Part shown: positions 33,775 through 45,600 of the stretch, piece after piece | Layout: each line of letters starts with the position of its first letter | Numbering within the stretch: position 1 is the stretch's first letter | Translations under genes and position numbers: made by a program | The notes under the pieces: model-generated | Seen by the model: the letters and a program-made list of their open reading frames with translations, nothing else | Database searches by the model: none | Told to the model about the DNA's origin: nothing | Assembly: GCA_038496445.1 (NCBI GenBank) | Contig: JALMLS010000130.1 | Span: 62,001-126,000 of the forward strand | Reading direction: 5' to 3' | Source: Trichosphaerium sp. ATCC 40318 | Taxonomy: Eukaryota; Discosea; Flabellinia; Trichosidae | Length of the DNA: 64,000 nucleotides

Positions 33775-34800
33775 CACGTGCAGTAACGCAGTACGATGTT
33801 CTAGTGTCATATTATTCGCTACGGCATTTGATAGTAGCGTAAGAACAGCAATAGTTCTTTTCTTGTCGGATTTTCACTGGGATATTTTTATTTGGTCTAA
33901 GAACGTTGTGATGAAATGCCCGACGCGCATAGATAACTCTAAAGCAAACGCTAGTTTTCGAAAGTTTTGGACAATGTTGGGCTGAAAATGAACCCGACAC
34001 GGCATGTTAAAACACAGGTGCTCTGTTGTTTAATACACATTAGTTCTTTCTATTCTTTATATCGGGTTTGGTGTTTCGTTACTACAATCTTGTGTGTACT
34101 GCCAAAACCCAAAACAAAATTGTCAAATTGAACTTCAATTTTCGTGTTTTTATTTCTGCCTCATTCGGTTGCTATCCCCAGGTGGTTTAGGAGATGTAGA
34201 ATTGTGGGAATAGTGAAGACTTTTTGAAGACTAAAAAGCATAATCGCACGTGATACACATACACAACAACAGCAACGGCTAATTTACTAGAAGATGGATA
34301 TATACGTTAGACAAAAAGAGTGGTCGTCAACATCAAAATACAAGGTTGAAACAAAAGAAGAGGAGCTTCTTTACAAAGCAGAAGGAAAGTTCTTAAGTAA
34401 CGATGTTAAAATTCAAAACACTGAAGGCAAGACGTTACTGAAAGCTGAAAAAACGTTTATGGCAGCGTTTTCAAAATATACCATAACAAAGAAAGATGGT
34501 TCCTTTGTCGCTTCCATGCACCACAAATCGGAGAAAGGTTTTGCATGGAGAGTAAAGATTGGCGAACAAAAGTATGGTATCAAGCGCGAATTTAAAATAC
34601 AAGAAGGGATCTACAAGTTTAGTCTTCAAACATTTCTTCAAGAAGAAGAAATCGCCAGAATATCAAAACTACCATCCACTGCTGACTACTACCGCATCTC
34701 TATTGTCAATCCAGAGGAAGAACAACCTGAGCTGTATGCGTTTATGGCTATAATTATTGATCAAGTTTGTTTCGAATTTCATAAGCGTCAGTTGGTGACA
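33775..34800 (+). repeat. Repeat B, right copy of an inverted gene duplication
   Basis: The inverted counterpart of 11645-12695, carrying the second LURP-one-like gene and about 500 bp of its 5' flank. The left boundary is at CACGTG (33775-33780) and matches the CACGTG at 12661-12666 in the other copy. Confidence 0.85.
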
Positions 34801-34845
34801 CTTGCAGTAAGCATCTATTGCATCTCGTTTTATTTACAATATTAA
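34294..34845 (+). CDS. LURP-one-related (tubby C-terminal-like) protein, copy 2
   Basis: This single-exon paralogue of the gene at 11647-12132 has most residues conserved over the shared part, for example YKVETKEEELLYKAEGKFL, DVKIQNTEGKTLLKAE and ELYAFMAIIIDQVCFE. After CFE it continues for another 22 residues (FHKRQLVTLAVSIYCISF and so on) that end in a hydrophobic stretch. In copy 1 a 5-bp deletion removes this tail. The extra tail may be read-through after loss of the original stop, or it may be the ancestral end. Substitutions between the copies look mostly conservative (T/K, D/E, R/K), which suggests that both proteins are under constraint. Confidence 0.7.
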   Translation: MDIYVRQKEWSSTSKYKVETKEEELLYKAEGKFLSNDVKIQNTEGKTLLKAEKTFMAAFSKYTITKKDGSFVASMHHKSEKGFAWRVKIGEQKYGIKREFKIQEGIYKFSLQTFLQEEEIARISKLPSTADYYRISIVNPEEEQPELYAFMAIIIDQVCFEFHKRQLVTLAVSIYCISFYLQY

Positions 34846-35384
34846 CTAGTTTTATTTTAGAATCTAGAATATGATTGCCAGTAATATTTATCCTTCTACA
34901 AGATAACTCTGTTCGAATAAAAACCGCATTTATTAGATTCCCGCGTTACATTTTCTTGGTCCGTGAAAGTACAAAAATTATTCCTATGTTTTGTCTACAT
35001 CAAATTTCACTCCAATAATAGAGGATCAATATTAAAACATTGTTTAAGAATTGTATTGCCATAGGCACACTCGGACTGTGAGAATTCTGAGGTTTCATTG
35101 TACCTTACTAAACCGTATAATCATGTCCTTGGTACTATAAACACCTCACTTGCTATCATGGTCTTGAATGAGTTCTGTTTTTGGGCTTGATTCTTTTTTA
35201 AAAGCATGGTACCAAGATATTTTCCTTCGAAACAGCTTGTTCAGTTATGCTAAAGACATTGTTTGTGAGTTTAACGCCTCTTCTATCTCAATTTGCTCTG
35301 GACGCTGTCAAACGAGGACTTTACAGGAGATAGGAGGGTGCTTACTAAATACACCTCTATTGTGCATAGAAAAATTAAAGAACC
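34846..35384. other. Intergenic region
   Basis: AT-rich DNA downstream of the second LURP-one gene. Plus-strand frame 35168-35473 lacks recognisable features, and the opposite strand looks more coding at its right end. Confidence 0.4.
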
Positions 35385-36174
35385 TGTGGTACCCACGCTG
35401 CCTGTCTACAGAATTGTACAATAAAACCAGTTGCATTTTTTTGCACAATAGTAACTTCATTGACACTCGCTGATACACTTGTTATGTTAGCTGTAATAGC
35501 GAGCAGTTCAATGTCAGATGGCATAGTCACGGCATTGTAACACTACCTTAATCTGATATAATTGATTTTGCAGACTGATTGGGGCAGCATCGCTTTTGAG
35601 ACAGTTTCGAAAATTACGACATTTTTGATTTTTGATATTTACGGCATTTCGAGAATCTTTGAGACGTTTTTACTCACCTCAGAACCGTCTTAACCAAAAA
35701 TTGTTATTATGAACATTTAACCAGTATTCTATACTTAAGTATATACATAAAAGCCATTTTGCGATTCGTTCGTGCTGTGCGGAGGAAAAGTACCGACAGT
35801 CAAAGCAATTTTTTTCAAAACAAACTTTTTCAAAAATTGTGGAATTTCTGAAACTGTCTCAAAAGCGATGCTGCCCCATTACTGCAACTCGATTTTGAAT
35901 TATAGCAAGTTTGTTTGAAAGATAGAGCTCAATGTTGGAGGTTATTTGCAGCTCGCATGGGCTTCACCAGATCAAAGGCGTTATTTAACGTTACCAGTAG
36001 TAACATATATCTAAATAGTGCTAATTGAGGCACGTGAAAAGCGCCTGTAAGAGAATTATTGTACGAATAAATTGCTGAATCTGCTGACGTGTAATTAGTG
36101 AACAAGTACAAAACCCCTTTGAAAATGCTTGCCTGGATTGAACGGCTCACTACCTCCGTATGGTAGCGTTGCAA
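35385..36174 (-). pseudogene. Remnant of a minus-strand gene interrupted by a MITE
   Basis: Two minus-strand stretches look like exons. At 35929-36174 the frame reads SIQASIFKGVLYLFTNYTS, then ADSAIYSYNNSLTGAFHV. At about 35385-35530 it reads AVTMPSDIELLAITANIT, then VNEVTIVQKNATGFIVQF and WVPQ, after an acceptor-like TAG. Both resemble sequon-rich ectodomain sequence like that of the 12.9-15.8 kb protein. The 297-bp MITE lies between them. No complete gene could be assembled, and stop codons end both parts. It could be a living gene with the MITE in an intron, but decay is more likely. Confidence 0.4.
35581..35877. mobile_element. 297-bp MITE with 28-bp perfect terminal inverted repeats
   Basis: The left end is GGGGCAGCATCGCTTTTGAG, continuing ACAGTTTC (35581-35608). 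The right end is its exact reverse complement (35850-35877). The element is flanked on both sides by ATT (35578-35580 and 35878-35880), consistent with a 3-bp target-site duplication. The interior is AT-rich and has no open frame, so this is a non-autonomous DNA transposon. The superfamily cannot be assigned from the sequence alone. Confidence 0.9.
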
Positions 36175-36294
36175 GTCAGTGTTAAGTTAAGTAAGTCAAT
36201 TGTTTCAGAGATTGAGTCTATTTAAGTTAAGTCAAGTTTTTTGGAGCTCAAAAACCATTACAGGTAACCAAACCGAACAATAAGTGCTCCAACC

Positions 36295-36673
36295 ATGAAC
36301 GACAACATGAAAGTAATGTATAGGACAAACCAATGGCCTTATCTATGTTTAGACGTAGGTAAGGTGAGTGGTCCTACTCTGAAGGTTATAGAAAGCCCTT
36401 GGTGTTTAGATGGTGCTTTAAAAGGCGTTTTATACCAAGAACTAACAGGAAGAGCTGTTAGGTTCATGCAAAGAGTTAATAGACCTTAAAATAGAATCAG
36501 AAGGCTTTACTTTCAATTACACAGCGACTGTCAGGAAAGATGACTACACCGTCACTTTACAAGGACGAGTTTTGCTAAGTTGTGGATTTATTCATGATGG
36601 TACATGGAAAAGTGATAAACCTATACAAGAGCTTGAAGGATTGACTAAAGGTGGATACCGTGCTTCCTATTGA
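36295..36673 (+). CDS. Small unrecognised protein, frame broken in the middle
   Basis: The first part (MNDNMKVMYRTNQWPYLCLD to about ELTGRAV) and the second part (SCKELIDLKIESEGFTFNY, then RVLLSCGFIHDGTWKS and GGYRASY) both look coding but are in different frames. The switch occurs at about 36455-36475. No normal GT-AG intron fits between them, so either there is a frameshift or the gene is decayed. The second part has alternating strands suggestive of a beta-sheet protein. It is not recognised. Confidence 0.4.
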
Positions 36674-36964
36674 AACAGAAAAAAAAGTGTAAACAAATGT
36701 TTGATTTTCAATTCCTTCTTCTGTTTTTGTCGTTTTCTCTTTTTGCTGGTATTCAGAAAAAAAAGTCTGGCCCAACGACACTGATGTTGTTATGTACAGT
36801 GCTTGAATAAAGTAATACTGGCTATTGGCTATTTAATATTGTTCTCTTGTTCATAACAGACAGACCATTGTTGTGAAAACGCACGTGATATTTGTCAATA
36901 GCAAATGTTTGATGAAGCTAGTGCCTTAATTATTTTCCTATTTTAGTTAGTATGTAACGAGAGC
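36674..36964. other. Intergenic region
   Basis: No gene seen; contains a CACGTG at 36882 upstream of the pseudokinase start. Confidence 0.5.
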
Positions 36965-39197
36965 ATGTTAATGGCCAACAATGAAGGTCTCTGCCAAATT
37001 GATACAACAACTGTACGCAAACACAAAGAGCGGCTAACTACTTTACTACAAAGCCACTGAGCGCGTTTTTAGAACGATACATGCACAATAATACAAGACA
37101 ACGAAATAGTCTACGATTCGAACGATTTAATAGGTTGTGGAGTGCATGGGAGAGTGTACAAAGGTATATTTTCTATTATTTGGGTTAAAAGAGCGCTATA
37201 GCTTTGTAGGCGTATGTAGAAACGTAGCTGTGGCTATAAAAGAGTACAACGTGAAGTTACCACCCAATAAGATCGAAGAGTTCCACAAGGAAGTGAAAAT
37301 TATTTCGTACGATAACCGTTTTTTTTTGTATTATACTTTCTAAATGAGATTACAGAGAAATTATCCATCCAAAAGTTGTCAAGATAATAGGTGCAAGTAT
37401 CAGCGATGGGATGGTCAAAATCGTTACTGAGCTATGCCACTCTGATATCCAGAAATTTGTGGACAAGGTAAAGTCTGACAACCTTGTTTTTGTATTTCGT
37501 AGTCCAACGTTCTCATCGTCTATGTAGTGTGATACCCTGTCTCTGAAAGTTCGTTTACAAATAGCCAGAGAAATAGCTCTTACTATGAAATGGCTTCATA
37601 AGAAAAATAAGATAGGACATGGGAACCTGACAGCTTCAAAAGTTCTTGTAATCATGTTCAAAGAAAACAGGAATAACTAATGTCTGTTGTCAGGTAGCTT
37701 ACGATGGAAAGATTAAGATAGCAGGATATGGTTTCAATATTGTTGAAGCAATGCTTGAAGAGGACCAAGCTAACAAGAGAGCAATACAAGGTGAAATTGA
37801 ACAGCCTGAACTTTTTTTGTATATTTCTGTTTCTTACTTGTGTTCACCTTGTAAATAGCTCCTGATCGTAGGCCTATCAAAGAGACAGACAAAATGAGAG
37901 ATGTTTATGCTTTTGGTTTTATACTATGGCAATTAGTTAGTGGTGAATCTAATTCTTGTTCTTTGTTGGATAAAGAAAAGTACGTGATAAAGTTTCAATA
38001 ATAGATTGGTGTTGTTTTGAACTCTTGTATCTAGTTCCACAAGTGTGGAGAGACTTATTATACCTGATGACACACCACCGTTACTGAGAGATTTGATTGG
38101 AATGTGTAGACAAAAACAGCATGAGCGTCGTCCATCATTTGCTTGTATAGTAGAACAACTTAAAGATCCAATAGTTGAATCAGTAATTGAAGATGAAGAC
38201 GGCAGAGCATTCTGGCGGAAATATTTTTGCGGTGACAATGAAGTACTTGGATTATTACTACACTTTTGATACAGTCTAACTTCCATTAAGGACTTTCATG
38301 CGCAATGGCAAGCAACAACACATGATGAATGGAATTTTTATGATTTATTGTCACGTGAAGTTGGCCTCACCGACGCAGAAGTCTCATCTGGTTTATCGCC
38401 TGAGTGTCTCAAACATTACTTATGTACTTAACTCCATTAACATTGACTGAATTAACAAGTTTCCACACTAAGCTAACAATAAATAATAGGCGTATCACAT
38501 GTTGCTACACTTGACAGTGTAATTAAGTCACACATAAAGAACCGTAGTTCTGGAACTTTTAGAGAAAGTCAGTTTGTCACAATGAAAAGTCTGAATTTCA
38601 CATTGAATTTCTTTGGTCCTTTTCTTTCAAAGAAATATTGTCGAGATGTACTCACAGCAATTAAGGAGCTAAATGATAAGAAGTATTCTCCTTTGCTCTT
38701 TTTTTTTGTTTGGTTACTGACGTGTAGGTATTTTCATGGAGCTATGGAATCAAGAGATGTAAAGTACCTATTGAGTGTATTAGGTGAAGGAGGCTTTATG
38801 GTTACATTTTTTCTAAAGTGAGTTCAACTTTTTGTCTTACTTGGCAAATCTTCAATCTTTCACTTCATTTACTTCATACAACCTAGCCGCCGTTATCCAT
38901 TTTTGCTGTCAGTAAATGAGGTAAGAGGTAGTTCTATTAGTGTCAAGCATTTTTGGATAAGAGGACAATTTGGCAAAGGATATTACACCAGGTACATCCT
39001 ATTCTTGTTTTAATTTCTTTAATTTCAGGAAACCATTAAGTGCTTGTAGTTCAAGCCAGCAACCTAAAATATTTGCAAGTATTCCAGAATTCATTGAAGG
39101 ATTGAGATCTCAATTTGGTCTTAAAACCACACCATACAAACCAAGTGACAATGTATACATTCCTGTCTGGGAAGAAAAACGTTGGCAAGACGCCTAA
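36965..39197 (+). CDS. Kinase-like plus SH2 protein (Shk-type arrangement) with inactivated kinase and SH2 signatures
   Basis: The order is short N-terminus, protein-kinase domain, linker and C-terminal SH2, the order of the Shk family of amoebae. The glycine loop LIGCGVHGRVYKG and the lysine motif VAIKEY are kept. The catalytic loop reads KIGHGNLTASKVLV, with HGN replacing HRD, and the DFG position reads IAGYGFN. Both catalytic aspartates are therefore absent. The large lobe is otherwise intact: RPIKETDKMRDVYAFGFILW, LLRDLIGMCRQKQHERRPSF. The SH2 domain begins YFHGAMESRDVKYLLSV, but the FLVRES-like strand reads GGFMVTFFLN, with threonine in place of the phosphotyrosine-binding arginine. It ends WEEKRWQDA. 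About twelve introns are present. A scaffolding role is likely; phosphotransfer is unlikely. Confidence 0.8.
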
Positions 39198-39323
39198 CAA
39201 ACAACATTTGAGATGTCTCAAGTACAAAAGTTCAAAACGTGATTAGTTTATAATGAATAAATTGATGATTAATTGAACGATACTTCATCTTATGATCAAC
39301 TAGTTTGATAAGCTGTTCGTTGT

Positions 39324-40821
39324 TTACTGTGTATCATTTGACTCATCCTTTTTAGAGCCTGAATTTTTTCCTCCTGCTAAGCCACCCATAAGAGTTACAG
39401 CACGTCCAATAACAGAATCTACAGAACCAACATCTTGAGGTAGCACAACTGTGTTTGAGGATTGTACAATCTTTTCAAAGCTCTTAAAGTACTCGGATGA
39501 CAAGTTAGCCTTCAAGGCGTTCTTTCCTTGCTCATTAACAAGAGATTTACCAACAATAGCGAGAGCTTCAGCCTTTTGAGAAACAGTGAGAAAAAATATC
39601 GATTGGTTTTTTTTTGATTTCTTTTTCTAGAACGTACTTGAGCGCTAGCTTCCATTTTTGTTGCATCTGCTTCAGCTTGAGCAAGCTGTCTTATTGTTGT
39701 TGCTTGTGCGGATGTTTCATTTAAGATACGAATCTTCATACCTTCAGATTCGTTGATATCTTTTTGTCTTTGACCTTCAGACACTTCAACCTAACATCTT
39801 TCTTAAAACGTTCATTAATAACCCTACTACAGAAAACATACCATTCCTTGTTTCTCTGCAGTAGCCTCTAGAACTTCTCCCCTTCTGTTACGCTCAGCTG
39901 CAGCTTGTCTGTCCATAGCCTTTGCGATCTACAAATTACAAGTAAGGAAAACAAAACACGTGCACAACTGTGAACTCACCAATGGATCAGGTTTTATGTC
40001 GGTGACTTCATAACGTAATACGTTACACCTCCATTTCGTACAAGCATCTTTCATACCATCCAATAAGTTTGTGTTAAGAGTCTTTCTGTTGTGGAAGAGT
40101 TCATCGAGTTCAAGCTACACGAAAAAGAAAAATGAGTTTAGAAATAAAAAACTTGCAAATCGTTTTTGTGGTCGTACTTTACCGCATTCTGCACGCATAA
40201 GCGCCTGGGCCATCATTGTTATGGAATACAATACACGACGCACTTTGTAGCTAGCGTCATGTGCATCCTCAATCTGCACGTATAGATATCCTGAGAGATA
40301 AACACTAGAATAATAATACTGGTCAGTTTTTGGCTGTTTAATAGTAAACGGTTACTATTTCAAACCTGACGTTATCCCTTGTAACGGCTAGTTGTGGTTC
40401 GATGAACAATGCCTGATGAGTTTAGACACGATTATTGCATAATATTTTATTGTACCATTTCTCTCATATCGTGTACGTATGCAACTTTATCAATAAAAGG
40501 TATCGCTAAGAACCATCCTAACATTGAGTTTAAAACAAATTTTTTTTGTTGTTAAAGGTCTTTGTACCTGACGGTTGAACGGCTAGGAACTTTCCCATGC
40601 GTTCTACTACCATATTATACCCTTGAGGCACAATATTGAGAATGGTGTTGAGTTTCGAAGGAGGATATTCAGAGACATTGATTGAGCGGCTAGTTTTCAA
40701 GGAGTAGCATCGTTTTGTTGTTTTGACGTTTGTTCTGACAGATACAGAGCGTGTTCTAGTGGAGATATTTAAAAAACCCAAGGTCAATATATACGTACGC
40801 TTGTGTGTAGGCACGTAACAT
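39324..40821 (-). CDS. Stomatin-like protein 2 (mitochondrial SPFH/band 7)
   Basis: The N-terminus MLRAYTQATRSVSVRTNVKT is basic, Ser/Thr/Arg-rich and without acids, as expected for a mitochondrial presequence. The SPFH region starts ILNIVPQGYNMVVERMGKFL, then IPFIDKVAYVHDMREMAL and an RDNV-type strand. The coiled stalk includes NESEGMKIRILNETSAQATT and QLAQAEADATKMEASAQ, close to SLP2. It ends in a Gly/Lys/Ser-rich tail after NTVVLPQDVGSVDSVIGRAV. SLP2 organises cardiolipin-rich inner-membrane domains and stabilises respiratory complexes. There are about seven introns, the first with a GTACGT donor right after the presequence exon. Confidence 0.88.
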
Positions 40822-41202
40822 CGCTTTAGTGTTGAATTAAGTTGGATGTTTTGTAAAAAAAACTTAACAGCAAAAAATCAGCTGAACTCACTCTCCCAGT
40901 TTGCCAAAATCCACATGGATCTTGACCAACATTTTTTGTTGGTATCAATAACGTGATTACTGTTTTTATTATTACGTTGTCATACAATAAACAGTTGAGC
41001 TTACCCTAAAACTTTGCTATTGATTTGTGTTAGGCATCGCTGTTAGCTGGATATAATGTATTGGTGTTGAGTTGTTGACATATTTGCTTTCAACAAGCAC
41101 AGAGTAAACATCACACAAACCCTTCATTAAGACAGCTTATTTTTTTACAAAAAATTGAACTTGAGTTATCAAGTGAGAACCTCTGTTATCAAAATGTTAT
41201 TC
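40822..41202. other. Intergenic region
   Basis: No gene seen; AT-rich sequence between the 5' end of SLP2 and the 3' end of the F-box/SPRY gene. Confidence 0.5.
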
Positions 41203-42518
41203 TTATTTATTTGTACAAGGACACCCATCACTTCGCTTAACCAACTCAATTGATTCATTTGGATTTGTCAAATCCCATTCAGGATTCACTTTAACAAAAT
41301 GAGAATAAGTAGCATGAAATGACTTTCTTTCATCATCAGGAAATATAGCTGATCCAAGTTCACATAGGTTACCATCTAAAGTCACAAAGCAAAACCATTT
41401 GCAAGCAATCCTGCCCCTAAACCAAGTGAATATAAACAAGGAAAAACCAAAGTGAACTAACCTATAGTACTTCCAATAAGTATCCTAGTATTACAATTGC
41501 CATACAATAAACTTTGGAGCCATGTAGAAGAACCATGGAACTTTCCTATAACGAGCTTGAATCAAAACAAGTCTAACACACAAAAACAACAAAAGAATAC
41601 AATCGTATTGTTACCTGCATCATCGCCATGAAATCCAATACCTTTTCTCCATCCTACTGCATCTGTTAACACATACCTTTCAGGACCAAATCCTATACAC
41701 CCATGTCTAAGATAGCCTTAACTCAATCATAAAACTGGTCATCACTGTATGTACCCACTAATAATTTCCATTTCGAAATAAGCAACTTTTAAATCAAATA
41801 CGTAAGAATCCCATGGCCATTTCTGATTACAAATACCCGTCTAAAAATAAATCAGATTCTATATTAATAGTTTGGAAGCTATTTTAATTAAAAAAAAGGT
41901 ACACAAGTTGATGTATCACGTGATTAAATTTTGTTTCGTACTATGCAAACTTGTTGGCTTTCTGTTGTTACACATAATCGCCCTTCACTAGTATGTGTAG
42001 CATGTAAGCATTGGGATCTGTCATCTTTTTCGCTTCCAAAGGTAGAAGGAAATTTAAGTGCTGAATGATACTCAAATCCACGTTTTGAAACGAATTCAAA
42101 GAAAAAGAGCGACAATGTTGTTGACTTTTCGCCATGGACTGTTTCGTACTGAGCTCCTTATACACTTCGGTGTTGCTTCCTTTTACATCTATAAGTGGTA
42201 GGATATGTGTAAAATCACGTTTTAAGAGCAAATGCCATAGCCATTCTAACGTGATAATCTGAGACATTTAAGCAAATAATTGTTGTCAGTGCGACTATGG
42301 GAAGCTACATACCTTCTGTAATTGGGTGTTTGATGCGAAGAGCGATACAGCGTCTTTAACGTCAAGGTGGTGAATTATTAGGCCGTATACGTCCTATTAG
42401 CTGTTTAGCGTTATTATTCTGGCTATTTGAGTGTAACTGCGTATAATGTGTCTAAAGTGAGACTACACTCCTGAGCAAGCTCCACATTATGATGCAGTGT
42501 TTTACAGCGTTTACTCAT
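41203..42518 (-). CDS. F-box protein with C-terminal SPRY-like domain
   Basis: Exon 1 starts MSKRCKTLHHNVELAQE. The F-box reads VYGLIIHHLDVKDAVSLFAS, then LEWLWHLLLKRDF. The downstream part carries strands such as EGRLCVTTESQQV, YVFDLKVAYFEMEIISG, GIGFHGDDAG, FRGRIACKWFCFVTLDG and FHATYSHFVKV. These match the core of SPRY domains: a membrane-like EMEI strand, GIGFHG, a xGxF strand and a late F/Y motif. FBXO45-like proteins have this arrangement and act as substrate adaptors of ubiquitin ligases. The link between F-box exon and SPRY exon needs a one-base frame change at about 42130, where no intron is obvious. It ends in a Cys-rich tail (DGCPCTNK). Confidence 0.65.
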
Positions 42519-42630
42519 GACGATCAGAAGTTAAAATGGGGTACGTTAAGCGCCAGTTTTCTTCTGTGAAAAAGAGAGGTCGATTTTCTTTAAATTCAAG
42601 GAAAGTTTTTTTTTTCATTTATTATTCAAA

Positions 42631-45600
42631 TTACAACTCTGTTTTTGCTTCTTCTTTGTTTTCTTGTCCTTCTTCAGAAGTACTTTCTTTAGTTTCTTCA
42701 ACTGGAGGTTCAGTCCTAAACAATCGTTAAAAACGTAAGTCACACAAAACGCTGAAAGCGAACGCAGCAACAGCGGGAAAAAAAAAAGTTAAAAAAGATC
42801 GTACGTTTCTTCTACAGGCTCGGCATCAGTTTTAGGTTCAACAGGTTCAGTATTATCATCTCCAGTTGACTCTTTGGCTTCCTCAGCGCCTTCTGTTTTA
42901 TTCGCAGCCTCATCCTGATAGAATTTAATAAATAACAATAAAAGAAAGCCAGGCGTACTGTTTCCTCTACTTTTGGCTTTGGAGGCTTCTTCTTTCCACG
43001 ACGAAGCAAAGCTTTTGTCCTCCAGTGAATAGGTTGACACTCTGAATTGATAGCATCGCTCATAACAACAGGGTCTTCATGTGGTTGCTTCTCAGCTTGA
43101 GCCTCTTCCTTTTTATTCAACCAAGTCTCTACTTCATCACAAAGCTTCAAAATAGACTCAAGCTCTTCCTCAGAGATGTCCTTTACTAATGTAGCATTTG
43201 GCATAACAGAACGTGTTAGATTGATCAAAGATCTACAAGTAGAGAATGCCTCTGGTCTCTTGGTTGACTATAAAAAAAAAGTAAGAACAAAATCAGAAAA
43301 ATAATCAAGATGTAGCTTACTTCTTCAACTCTCATAAAAATAGAAGCTCCATCCTTGGTCAGGTTTTCAAGTTTTTCTTTGTAAACAACATGTCCCTCAT
43401 TAGCACCATCTAAATACTACTTAGTAAAGGTAATTCTTTTGTAGGTGAATATAGTGGCAAACCACAAGCGAAAACTCACCATTATAAATCCAATCAGCAA
43501 CTTCAGACAAAATGGATGAGAACGCCTCACGTTCTTCTTCTGTAGAGTGAAGAACAATGATATCATCATATAGGCTTTCTTTTGTTTCATAACAAAACGT
43601 TTCAAGCGCATTACGTGATTCTTCAGTCATTTGACGGTCCCTACAATACAATTAGAACAAACACATTTCAATAGAAAATAAGAAAAAAACGAGAAAATAA
43701 AACACGTGATTTGTTCCAAAAAAAAAACTTCTACGCACTTGTCCTTCTTATTGAGTGCACGAAGCTTTTCTTTGCCTTCCTTCATAAGCGTCTCGGTTAA
43801 GCCAAGATATTCATCTTTCTCGATAGTAAGCTTAACACGTCTTGTTCTCTTTACTGATTTCATAGGCACTTCTTCCTCTTTTTCTTCCTCTTTTTCTTCT
43901 TCTTTTTCTTCTTCTTTTTTTTCCTCTTCCTTTGCGTCTTCTGTTTCTTCTCCTTTAGATTCTCCTTCTTCAGTTGATTCTTGTGCATCACTATAAAAAC
44001 CATTAGACAGTACCCAACATGTGTTAAGACCTACGCTTCGTTATCTTTCTCTTCCTTTTTATCCTCTGCAGGTTCTTCGGTAGTTTTAGCATCTTCTTCT
44101 GCTGTTTTAGCGTTTTCGCCATCAGTAGATGCTTCAGTCTCTATAGTAGCGGTAGTGTTTTCTGTGGTCTTATTCACTTCTAAGTAGGACATCAGAATGA
44201 GTCATAAAGTCAATCAAACTGTATGCGAGGTTTTTTTCAAAAAACAAACAACTGTTAACGTACTAGCTTTAACCTGTACAATGACGTTGAATTCTGCTTC
44301 AGCAGAGTCAATGTAAACAATACCAGAAGGATTCAAACGGAATACAACATGGACTTTTGGTGCATCATTAGTAAAGTTATAGTCCTCCTTCTTAGGAATT
44401 CCAGTAACTTCGTATTTACCAATTAGTTTCCTTCATAAACAGTTAGACAAACAGCGTCATAAACGCCATACATTAAACTCTTAAAACGTACTGTGTTGAC
44501 TCAGGTAATACTGAAGAGTCTTCATAGGATAACTCCATAGAGAAAGGATCATTTGTGTAGAAAGAAATAGTCTTCTTTGTTCCAAGACGATTACCTTGTT
44601 TAAACAAAGTAGCAAGCTTATCCAACTTATCTTCACCAACCTAAAAGAAGCTTAGCCTTATTTTTACTAGATTGCTTATAATTATAAGAAAAATATTGTA
44701 CAGTGTTAGAGTTGATCTTTAGTTGTATTGGGTAAGGTGTTGCATCCTTAATTTTAAAAGGTTTGATGATGTGATGGGACGATAAAAACGCGGCAAAATA
44801 AGCTGCACCAAAAACAGCACCTTCAGCTGAATCTATGTGTCTATCTAATGTATCTCTAGGGTAGTAACCAAGTCAGTAAATCCACCATACGTCAAAAATA
44901 ATCAAAAAAAAAACCAACTGAAAGCAAGAAAAGAATGTTACCTGTTGAAATATGTCTTGAGCATTTCTTGTACTTTAGGAATACGGCTTGATCCACCAAA
45001 TAACTCAATATAACGAATATCACTCTTAGCAGCACCTTAATAATATAAGAACGTGTACACTTATATAGTAATACGTACCACTGTTTTGGATGGCTTTCTC
45101 GACTTGAGGCATTACACGTGCGAATAAATCTGCGTTAAGCTCTTCGAATTCTTCTCGGGTGATTTTACCTTGGAAATCATAGTCGCCAGAAAGACTTTCA
45201 AGCTGAGAAAAAAAACAAAAGTTAGAAGAAAGAAAAAAATAATAAGAATAAACTGTATAAGATGTACATTGATGACAGCTTGTTTATTGGCTGAAAGAAC
45301 TTTCTTTGTTTTCATGGCTTTCTTGAATATTTTTCCCTTGACCCTAGGGTAACTGTCAACCTCTTGAAATACATAGACAAAAGAAACAAATAATGAAAAA
45401 AAAAAAAGGTTAAAAATGATGTTAATTTTCCAAAACAAGTACTTTGCTGTCAATTTAATCTCTGGGTTATCCATCAACACACGCTGTTCAATCCAGTCAG
45501 CTAATCTGTATGTGAAGTCTCTTCCACCAATATTAGAGTCCCAGGCAGTAGATAACACCTTCATCTGACCTACAACTCGTTAATTGAATTCTCCTTAAAA

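Noticed and set aside
35168-35473. Plus-strand frame of 101 codons
   Set aside because: The opposite strand over 35385-35530 has better coding character (sequons, acceptor site); the plus frame is Cys/Leu-rich without a domain.
35940-35995. Possible fourth copy of repeat A ('gcatgggctt ... gttatttaac')
   Set aside because: The resemblance is limited to about 20 scattered bases and could be chance.
43706-43996. Ser/Phe-rich plus-strand open frame
   Set aside because: It is the complement of the Glu/Lys-rich acidic linker of the ER Hsp110 gene; low-complexity antisense shadow.
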